From CAYHZL01 sp964361075 (GTDB lineage: Bacteria; Bacteroidota; Ignavibacteria; UBA10030; UBA8401), in assembly GCA_964361075.1 (NCBI GenBank), contig CAYHZL010000108.1:1-11994 (forward strand): a stretch of 11,994 bases of DNA, in the 5' to 3' direction. Under the pieces are notes generated by a model. That model was not told the DNA's origin. It did not search any database and saw only the letters and a program-made list of their open reading frames with translations. Positions 6,860-11,994 of the stretch are shown piece by piece. The translations under genes and the position numbers were made by a program. The stretch's first letter is position 1. Every line of letters begins with the position of its first letter.

Positions 6860-8103
6860 CTAGCCGACACGTTTACATCGGAACTCGAAGACCATACTAC
6901 ACCTTGACGATCAATTGCAATTGGAGTATAAAAATTCGCATTAGCCAAGCTCTCATTTTCAAAATCCCAATGCTTCCATATGTTACCGTCATATTTTGAT
7001 ATTCCTCCTAATATGGAGGACAACCATAAATTACCGCTCGAATCGAAAGCAGCATTATCTGTAGCACTGTAAGGTATATCTATTGCACTGGTAAGAGAGA
7101 TTTCATTAAAACTCTTGCCGTCATAACTCAATAATTTGGGGAAACTAGACTTAGTCGAAACTGAATTTCTTCTTGAACCAATGTACAATATTCCATTTCG
7201 ATCCGATCCCATTGTGGTAATATACTCGGAGGTTGAACCATTTGCATCATAAGGAGTATTTGTAATCAATGCGAACTGGCTTCCATCAAATTTGTAGAGT
7301 AGTGGATGTGAGCATCTTTCGTTTGTTCCTGATGAGACTACAACATATTTATTTTCTACCAGCCCTAAAGTATTGCCAACGGTATATTTTGTCCAATTAG
7401 TCCCATCAAATCTAACTGTTCCGCTGCCTTCTGTTGCAATCCATACGTTATTAGCTGAGTCCACCAAAATATCATTTATGCGATCGTTGGGCACGCCGCT
7501 ATTAGAAAAATCATACGTGTGCTGGTTTCCTTGTTTATCAAACTTCACTAAATACCCACCATTGCTAGTTATCATACCAAACCACACATTATCATTTTTA
7601 TCGGCAATTACTTTATTAGCTCCTACATTAAGCAATGTTGTTATTGATCCGCCAGCTGTTACTTTTAAAATTCGACCATAGCCGGTTGCGATCCAAAAAT
7701 TTCCTTTGCTGTCAACCGCAAAATCTTGAAGGGCAAGAAAATAATTACTTTGCGTAGGTGCTATTTTATTTTTCCACCTGCTTTCACCCGGGAGCAAATA
7801 GTTGATCCCATTTAACCAACCACCTGCATACATAGTTCCTTCAGAACCAAGTGCAAGACTGGAGTTTGACTTGTTGTACCCGATGCCGTCTGTGCCTGTA
7901 TATTTTCTTATTGTGTTATTTGCCAGGTTTATTTGAAGGATGCACGTTGTAGTAGACAGCCACAAGAAATTGTCGGAAGCCACTATGTCATCTACTACAG
8001 AAAAACCAGTGAAATGTTTCCATTTTGGTGCTTGAGCGCTGAGGCGTTGAAGGGGGTTGAGACTTAACGCTACCAGTAGCGAAAGGAATGCTATTTTTTT
8101 CAT
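6829..8103 (-). CDS. N-terminal part of frameshifted secreted beta-propeller protein (two-component-regulator-propeller-type repeats)
   Basis: The 424-residue frame begins with a Sec signal peptide (KK, hydrophobic core, cleavage likely after SAQA, residue 25). It continues with repeated blades of the pattern D-x-x-G-N-x-W-I-A-T / x-F-D-G-x-x-W: DSKGNFWIATGYGR, DKNDNVWFGM, DSANNVWIATEGSGTVRFDGTNW, DSSGNLWLSSILGGISKYDGNIW. These resemble Reg_prop / hybrid-sensor propeller repeats. It ends abruptly ten residues after a Gly run encoded by G8 (6845-6852). One extra G would join it to the following frame, giving 2280 bp and 759 residues (signal peptide, propeller, sorting domain). TAGGAG lies 8 bp before the ATG. 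No transmembrane or kinase part is present, so it is an exported protein rather than a sensor kinase. Confidence 0.82.
   Translation of the reverse strand: MKKIAFLSLLVALSLNPLQRLSAQAPKWKHFTGFSVVDDIVASDNFLWLSTTTCILQINLANNTIRKYTGTDGIGYNKSNSSLALGSEGTMYAGGWLNGINYLLPGESRWKNKIAPTQSNYFLALQDFAVDSKGNFWIATGYGRILKVTAGGSITTLLNVGANKVIADKNDNVWFGMITSNGGYLVKFDKQGNQHTYDFSNSGVPNDRINDILVDSANNVWIATEGSGTVRFDGTNWTKYTVGNTLGLVENKYVVVSSGTNERCSHPLLYKFDGSQFALITNTPYDANGSTSEYITTMGSDRNGILYIGSRRNSVSTKSSFPKLLSYDGKSFNEISLTSAIDIPYSATDNAAFDSSGNLWLSSILGGISKYDGNIWKHWDFENESLANANFYTPIAIDRQGVVWSSSSDVNVSASCGGGGMSGE
6845..6852 (-). repeat. G8 homopolymer at the propeller frameshift
   Basis: The minus strand reads TGC GGA, eight G, then TATGTCGGGGG. 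With eight G the frame ends at TAA (6829-6831). With six or nine G it runs on into the propeller and sorting domain. Such a tract is both a common sequencing-error site and a known type of phase-variation switch; the sequence alone cannot tell these apart. Confidence 0.85.
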
Positions 8104-8137
8104 CGTTGTAACTCCTAAACTTGATAGATGCAGTGCC

Positions 8138-8367
8138 GCCTAACCGGAGCTAAGCTGCGGCAACGTGCCGCTGGATTATCGTAGCTCATCGCGCGTGTGG
8201 TGATGTTTTGTATTTCGATGAATTGCGTTTTGTTTTGTCCTTTGGTGTTTTCACTGCCGCGCGGCGAAAAAGCACGCCGTAATTTCTGTTTGTCAGTAAG
8301 CGCCTATGGCGCCACTAGTCGAGCGTTGTTTGCGAGACCCGCCGTTTTCTGGCGGGAGCGGTTAGGC
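8138..8367 (-). repeat. attC-like 230-bp structured inverted repeat
   Basis: GCCTAACCG (8138-8146) and CGGTTAGGC (8359-8367) form perfect 9-bp inverted ends; they include GCCTAAC and GTTAGGC, the consensus outer boxes of integron attC sites. Inside are smaller hairpins: GCGGC-5-GCCGC near the left end, GCGCC-TAT-GGCGC, the palindrome CCGCGCGG and CCCGCC-7-GGCGGG near the right end. It starts 6 bp after the stop of the BsuPI-like gene, as attC sites do. At 230 bp it is longer than most attC sites and the inner arms pair poorly, so a non-integron repeat remains possible. No gene is seen in 8104-8373. Confidence 0.4.
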
Positions 8368-9105
8368 AACAGATTATTTAATCAAGATAAGTTTCTTACT
8401 TTGAGTGAAACCATTAACTCGAAGTGTACAGATATAAACTCCAGTTGATAATCCAATAGGCGTCCATTCAAATTCATGTTCACCTGCTTCGTAATATGCA
8501 TCAGTCATAGTTTGTTCCTGTTGTCCTAGCAATCCGTGAACCTGAAGTAAAACTCTTTCTCTGTGTGCAAGAGAAAATCGAATTCTTGTACTTGGATTAA
8601 ATGGATTCGGATAATTCTGGTTGAGTGAATATGATCGTAACAAAAACTGATTCTGTCTAACTTCAGTTGAAGGTGTGACAGAAATAAGAAGTGTATCAGA
8701 TTTTCCGTAACGAATAACTTCTCCAACAATTTTGTGCTGGCCAGAAGACAAAGTTTGTACGCCACTGTTATTTCTTGGATAGGAAAATGACCAGGTGGAT
8801 GAGTCGGACGGTTGAATGATTTGGCTTGTGAATGCAGTGTAACAACCTAGTCCGGTTGACCAATCAAAACCATCTACATAACTAGTTGCTTGACACGACG
8901 AAGGCCATCGCAATGTATCTACTTGCGTTTTTATGTTCAATGCTCGAACAAAAATCCTCACCGTATCACCCTGCAAGTAAACAGATTTATCCGTTGCAAC
9001 GTGAATAGCAATATTGGTTTGACCAGCAAGTGGAATTACAAAGCAACAACTGAGAAGAAATAAGTGAACTCTGTTCATAGCTTCCTCCTTGAATCTGATG
9101 CCTAA
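8144..9105 (-). mobile_element. Possible integron gene cassette carrying the BsuPI-like gene
   Basis: On the minus strand a GTTAGGC box (9106-9100) precedes the gene by about 21 bp, and another GTTAGGC (8144-8138) ends the structured repeat after it. Integron recombination cuts between G and TTAGGC, so the enclosed unit would be 962 bp with one promoterless gene, a short leader with a strong AGGAGG and a terminal attC-like site. No integrase gene and no second clear attC are in the window, so this would be a lone cassette at best. Confidence 0.3.
8374..9078 (-). CDS. Secreted BsuPI-like domain protein with T9SS sorting domain
   Basis: The 234-residue protein has a signal peptide (residues 1 to about 19, ending PLAG before QTN). 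It is followed by a domain of about 125 residues that looks like the BsuPI / intracellular proteinase inhibitor fold: YLQGDTVRIFVRALN, LRWPSSCQATSY, SQIIQPSDSSTWSF and a closing LSSGQHKIVGEV strand. The last roughly 80 residues are a type IX sorting domain: NYPNPFNPSTRIRFSL, then LLGQQEQT, GEHEFEWTPIGLSTGVYICTL and KKLILIK. It is therefore predicted to be exported to the cell surface or medium, unlike the cytoplasmic Bacillus inhibitor. Two Cys pairs in the mature part could form disulfides. Start choice is supported by AGGAGG at 9084-9089, 5 bp from the ATG. Protease inhibition is a family-based guess; a structural Ig-like role is equally possible. Confidence 0.75.
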   Translation of the reverse strand: MNRVHLFLLSCCFVIPLAGQTNIAIHVATDKSVYLQGDTVRIFVRALNIKTQVDTLRWPSSCQATSYVDGFDWSTGLGCYTAFTSQIIQPSDSSTWSFSYPRNNSGVQTLSSGQHKIVGEVIRYGKSDTLLISVTPSTEVRQNQFLLRSYSLNQNYPNPFNPSTRIRFSLAHRERVLLQVHGLLGQQEQTMTDAYYEAGEHEFEWTPIGLSTGVYICTLRVNGFTQSKKLILIK

Positions 9106-9112
9106 CTTAAGA

Positions 9113-9135
9113 TTAGGTCGCCTCAGACGACCTAA
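9113..9135. repeat. Perfect 8-bp hairpin between the TA pair and the BsuPI-like gene
   Basis: TTAGGTCG (9113-9120) and CGACCTAA (9128-9135) pair perfectly around a 7-nt loop. The hairpin adjoins the GCCTAAC box at 9100-9106, and ACCTAAC (9130-9136) is a second similar box. It could terminate the hepT transcript (93 bp after its stop) or be a remnant of a recombination site. It has no T-run. Confidence 0.5.
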
Positions 9136-9227
9136 CTCTCTCTAACGATTACATTCTCGACTTTTACTCATCCCCCGAAATATAAAGAATTGGCAATGAA
9201 ATGTAAATTAAGGTGCAGGCGGGAGGA

Positions 9228-9566
9228 CTAAAGAGATTTGAGAATACGGCTGATCTGCTTCTTGAGGACCGGAATATCGTTCTGAACGGTAAGCCAAACC
9301 TTTTCGATATCGACACCGAAATAATCATGAATCAACTTGTCGCGCATCCCGGCGATATCATCCCAAGGAACATCTTTACTGCCCTTACGAATTTTATCCG
9401 AAAGCCGCTTTGTTGCCTCCCCGATAATTTCAATTTGACGAATTACTCCATCTTGAATCAAGGAATTCTTTTTGAAAGAAGATACCGATACCTGTTTTGT
9501 GTAGTCTTCAATCTTTAGAATAGCATCGCGTATATGTTTTAGGTAAACAGAATCATCACGCTGCAT
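9228..9566 (-). CDS. hepT: HepT-like HEPN ribonuclease toxin (DUF86)
   Basis: The 112-residue all-helical protein carries the HEPN active-site signature R-x4-H-x-Y as R75-DKLI-H80-D-Y82, preceded by the family's IGEATKRLSDK segment. In MntA-HepT systems the toxin is an RNase, and the partner nucleotidyltransferase silences it by adding AMP to the Tyr of this motif, which is present here. It overlaps the 3' end of the antitoxin gene by 11 bp on the same strand, the usual arrangement. Length is typical and no active-site residue is missing. It sits just upstream of the possible integron cassette. Confidence 0.9.
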   Translation of the reverse strand: MQRDDSVYLKHIRDAILKIEDYTKQVSVSSFKKNSLIQDGVIRQIEIIGEATKRLSDKIRKGSKDVPWDDIAGMRDKLIHDYFGVDIEKVWLTVQNDIPVLKKQISRILKSL

Positions 9567-9846
9567 AGATAGGGCGAGACTCCTTTACGATACGACTCCT
9601 CAAGTATGGGCTGACCGATTTCGCAGTCAGAAGATCGACTTTACGTCCAATACTGGCGGATAATTCACGTTCTAAACCTACCATGCGCAGAAGCGATGTG
9701 GGTTTGGAAAACGTGACAAGAAGGTCAACGTCACTTTCGGCTCGAAATTCACCACGTGCAACTGAGCCAAAAACACAGAGTGTCTTGACGTGATATCTGT
9801 CGCAGATAGTTAAGATCGCTTCAGTATTAAAATTGATCTGGTTCAT
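9556..9846 (-). CDS. mntA: MntA-like minimal nucleotidyltransferase antitoxin
   Basis: The 96-residue protein is a minimal nucleotidyltransferase with an exact GSx10DxD motif (G27-S28 ... D39-V-D41) and a third acidic residue at D71 (KVDLLT), so the metal-binding site seems complete. By family knowledge it adds AMP to the Tyr of the HEPN toxin encoded immediately downstream and so neutralises it. It starts at an ATG with only a weak upstream GGAA. The pair probably forms a small operon. A REP-like hairpin cluster lies 150-215 bp upstream. It is defence or maintenance related by analogy; no phage or plasmid genes are nearby. Confidence 0.9.
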   Translation of the reverse strand: MNQINFNTEAILTICDRYHVKTLCVFGSVARGEFRAESDVDLLVTFSKPTSLLRMVGLERELSASIGRKVDLLTAKSVSPYLRSRIVKESRPIYAA

Positions 9847-10002
9847 ATTCGGTCAATTCCAAGATACAATATTTCTGGGAAAAAAGCCTGCACCCTAACG
9901 ATTTTTTCAAAGAACGAAGGATTGTACCCTTTACACACAACAATAAAAATAATTAATTGTACTATTTTTCTCTTGACATTGAACAAGCAGACTAGAGCTA
10001 AG

Positions 10003-10059
10003 CCCCGAAGGGGTTCCTTTGGAACATGCGTTCCATAAATGTGCGGACGAACGTCCGCA
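10003..10059. repeat. Cluster of small palindromes (REP-like)
   Basis: Four short hairpins are packed together: CCCC-GAA-GGGG (10003-10013), GTTCC-TTT-GGAAC (10013-10025), GGAAC-ATGC-GTTCC (10021-10034, sharing an arm with the previous one) and TGCGGAC-GAAC-GTCCGCA (10042-10059). The shared arm means two alternative folds. This is the only notable content of the 308-bp interval 9847-10154. The rest is AT-rich with no supported gene. Confidence 0.6.
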
Positions 10060-10154
10060 ATGCTGTCAAGGTTAAGGAAAATTTTATGAGAAATAAAAAA
10101 AGCGGCAGATATCATAAAGACACCTGACGCTTCAAATCAAATTATGAAAAATTT

Positions 10155-11366
10155 TTATTGTATTACACCAAGTTGTTTTCCAATCTTTCCAAAAATTTCT
10201 ACAATCTTATCAAGATGCACGTCTTCGTGCGAAGCCATATAACTTGTGCGAAGCATTTCCAATCCCGGAGGAACACCCGGACGCACAAACGCATTCACAA
10301 ACACGCCGGCTTCAAATAATTCTTTTGTGAAGTAAAGTGTTTTTTCTGTATCACCAATAATCACAGAAACAATTCCTGTCTCCGGTTCGCCAACAACATT
10401 AAAACCAAGAGCGCGTAAACCGGTGCGGACTTTGTTTGCATTGTAATGAAGTTTTTCAATCAGCTCAGGATGTTCTTCTATCACTTCAAGAGCAGCAAGA
10501 GCCGCAGCAACCGATGCCGGCGTTGGACTTGCACTAAAAATTAATGCCGGCGAATGATGCTTGATGTAATTTACAACAGAACGGCTCGCAGCGATAAATC
10601 CACCGAGCGATGCGAAAGATTTGCTAAACGTCCCCATTGTAATATCAACATCTTTCGTCAAACCAAATTTGCTTGCAGTGCCGCGCCCGCCAACTCCGAC
10701 AACTCCTGTGGCATGCGCATCATCAACCATAATTTTTGCATTGAATTTTTTTGCGATGCGCACAATTTCCGGCAGATCAACAACTGAACCTGACGTACTA
10801 AACACTCCATCGGTTACAATTAATTTTCCTGCATCAGCCGGAAGTTTTTCAATAACCGATTCAAGATGTTTCATGTCGCCATGTTTATAGCGCACCATCT
10901 CGGCTTGCATTCCCAACGTCATCATGTTTGCCATCTGAATGCACGCGTGATTATCTTTATCGGAAATAACATAGTCGCCGCGTTGCACGAGCGTCGGAAT
11001 AATTGCCTGCGCAGTTTGGTAACCGGTGCTGATCAACAAGCAATCTTCATATCCCAAAAATTTTGCGAGGCGCGCTTCAAGTTCAACATGCAAATCAATT
11101 GTACCTGTTAAATAACGCGAACCGGAACAACCTGTTCCATATCGTTTAATTGCATTGATCGCCGCTTCTTTCACTTTCGGATGCGCCGTTAAGCCAAGAT
11201 AATTATTTGAACCCGCCATAATTATTTGACGACCCGCCATTTGCACAACGGGACCTTCATTTGCTTCGATGGGACGAAAGTAAGGATACAAGCCCGCTGC
11301 CTTCACTTCATCTGCCCGGGTAAATTCAACACATTTCTGAAATAAGTCCAAGTCTAACTCCTTCAT
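10155..11366 (-). CDS. Alpha-oxoamine synthase (serine palmitoyltransferase / KBL / BioF-like)
   Basis: This PLP enzyme (403 residues from the chosen start) condenses an amino acid with an acyl-CoA, releasing CO2. Visible are GLYPYFRPIE (25-34), GSNNYLGLTAHP (52-63), GTGCSGSRYLTGTIDLHVELE (77-97), the ring-stacking H140 (DKDNHAC), D215 and H218 (VDDAHATG), and the Schiff-base K249 (TFSKSFASLGG). The YPYF-type N-terminus and spacing resemble the Bacteroidota serine palmitoyltransferase group, the first step of sphingolipid synthesis. Glycine C-acetyltransferase (threonine breakdown) and 8-amino-7-oxononanoate synthase share all these motifs, so the substrate is unsettled. An ATG at 11438 would add 24 hydrophobic residues. 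The ATG at 11366 is preferred because the family begins there and a -7 promoter box lies between the two. No other lipid or biotin genes are nearby. Confidence 0.9.
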   Translation of the reverse strand: MKELDLDLFQKCVEFTRADEVKAAGLYPYFRPIEANEGPVVQMAGRQIIMAGSNNYLGLTAHPKVKEAAINAIKRYGTGCSGSRYLTGTIDLHVELEARLAKFLGYEDCLLISTGYQTAQAIIPTLVQRGDYVISDKDNHACIQMANMMTLGMQAEMVRYKHGDMKHLESVIEKLPADAGKLIVTDGVFSTSGSVVDLPEIVRIAKKFNAKIMVDDAHATGVVGVGGRGTASKFGLTKDVDITMGTFSKSFASLGGFIAASRSVVNYIKHHSPALIFSASPTPASVAAALAALEVIEEHPELIEKLHYNANKVRTGLRALGFNVVGEPETGIVSVIIGDTEKTLYFTKELFEAGVFVNAFVRPGVPPGLEMLRTSYMASHEDVHLDKIVEIFGKIGKQLGVIQ

Positions 11367-11425
11367 TGAAAGATTGATAATTACAGCCGTTTTGAATATA
11401 CTTGTTGAGTAAAATAAAATCAATG

Positions 11426-11433
11426 CAAAGATA
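11426..11433 (-). promoter_or_regulatory. Bacteroidota-type -7 promoter box (TATCTTTG)
   Basis: The minus strand reads TATCTTTG, an exact match to the TAnnTTTG -7 element of Bacteroidota primary-sigma promoters. It lies about 60 bp before the ATG at 11366. No clear TTG -33 element is seen at the usual distance. If used, transcription starts near 11419, downstream of the ATG at 11438, which supports the shorter protein. Confidence 0.5.
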
Positions 11434-11494
11434 AACATATTTTTAACAGTTTGGTAACTTTTGAGAAAAGAATTTTTAGTATTTTTTTTGCTGA

Positions 11495-11994
11495 ATGAAC
11501 ACTTTATTTGAAATATTGAAAACAGATATTACCACACTTCGTGTTGATGCAATCGTCAACGCAGCAAATACTTCTCTGCTTGGCGGTGGCGGCGTTGATG
11601 GCGCAATACATCGTGCCGCCGGTTCAGAAATGTTGAAATAATGTCGAACGCTTGAAGGTTGCGAAACAGGCAATGCAAAAATTACAGCCGGATATAAATT
11701 GCCTGCAAAATTTGTTATTCATACAGTTGGTCCGGTTTGGTATGGAGGAAAACAGAACGAAGCGAAAGTATTGCAAAGTTGTTACACAACAAGTTTACAT
11801 CTGGCGATGGAATACAACATACACACTCTTGCATTTCCGGCGATTAGTTGCGGCGTGTACGGCTATCCAATTAACGATGCTGCAGAAATCGCACTTCGTT
11901 CGACAATAGATTTTGTATCAGCCCACAATATTTTTGAAAAAATTTTCTTTGTCTGTTTTTCTGATGAAATATTTTCTCTCTATCACTCTCACTA
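11495..11994 (+). pseudogene. Macro-domain ADP-ribose hydrolase with in-frame stop (YmdB-like, runs off the edge)
   Basis: Read through, the frame gives 166 codons of a macro domain of the O-acetyl-ADP-ribose deacetylase type. It has VDAIVNAANTSLLGGGGVDG (17-36, with N25 and D35 at the YmdB catalytic positions), IHRAAG, AGYKLPAKFVIHTVGPVWYGG and the phosphate loop FPAISCGVYGYP. Codon 49 is TAA (11639-11641), exactly where the family has Glu or Lys before CRTLEGC. A single base change from GAA or AAA would explain it. The frame is open again on both sides. TGA immediately before the ATG fixes the start. Other genes here end in TAA, so codon reassignment is excluded. It is either a real nonsense lesion or a base error. 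The C-terminus is at or just past the window edge. It is divergent from the alpha-oxoamine synthase gene. Confidence 0.85.

Noticed and set aside
5825..8103. Two separate overlapping propeller genes
   Set aside because: The downstream frame has no signal peptide and no ribosome-binding site, and its repeats continue the upstream ones; a single gene with one missing G explains all of it.
8197..8448. Plus-strand frame of 83 codons across the attC-like repeat
   Set aside because: It covers structured repeat DNA and the end of the BsuPI-like gene in antisense, with no domain similarity and no ribosome-binding site.
9843..10115. Open frame of 90 codons upstream of the nucleotidyltransferase gene (minus strand)
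   Set aside because: It reads straight through the stacked REP-like palindromes, matches no family I recognise and has a biased hydrophobic/basic composition; most likely an accidental frame.
11339..11641. Alternative genetic code with TAA read as an amino acid
   Set aside because: The acetyltransferase, the BsuPI-like and the alpha-oxoamine synthase genes all end at TAA at the expected protein length.

Overview
The window looks like a chromosomal piece of a moderately AT-rich member of the Bacteroidota/Ignavibacteriota (FCB) group. Two proteins carry the C-terminal type IX secretion sorting domain with a PNPFNP motif, one promoter matches the Bacteroidota-type -7 box (TAnnTTTG), and the alpha-oxoamine synthase has the GxYPYF-type N-terminus typical of that group. 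I saw no rRNA, tRNA or CRISPR array. All genes except the last are on the minus strand, so the layout below runs from high to low coordinates.

Right end: a macro-domain gene (plus strand, 11495 to the window edge) carries an in-frame TAA. It is divergent from an alpha-oxoamine synthase (serine palmitoyltransferase / KBL / BioF-like, 11366-10155). Next is a 308-bp gap with stacked REP-like hairpins, then an overlapping MntA-HepT toxin-antitoxin pair (9846-9228).

Centre: a small secreted BsuPI-like protein (9078-8374) is bracketed by GTTAGGC/GCCTAAC boxes and followed by a 230-bp structured inverted repeat. This layout resembles an integron gene cassette with an attC-like site. Then comes a large secreted beta-propeller gene (8103-5825) broken by a frameshift in a run of eight G. 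Adding one G restores a 759-residue protein with a signal peptide and a sorting domain.

Left half: a two-domain GNAT acetyltransferase (5633-4515) stands alone. After it comes a compact co-directional set: ilvE (4273-3356), a stand-alone cyclic-nucleotide-binding protein (3331-2804), a universal stress protein with a lysine-rich tail (2799-2230), and a TPR/proline-rich/coiled-coil protein ending in a degenerate receiver domain (2162-867). The close spacing (24, 4 and 67 bp) suggests one transcript linking branched-chain amino acid metabolism with second-messenger and stress signalling. A single-domain response regulator (643-266) follows.

A dispersed inverted-repeat element built on TGCCATGAGT occurs twice, each time 30-40 bp after a minus-strand stop codon. 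A 14-bp palindrome (TTCGCCGCGGCGAA) and an 11-mer (TGAGTAGTTAC) link one of these copies to the intergenic DNA at the left edge. Two reading-frame breaks in 12 kb could be sequence errors or real lesions, and both should be checked against reads.
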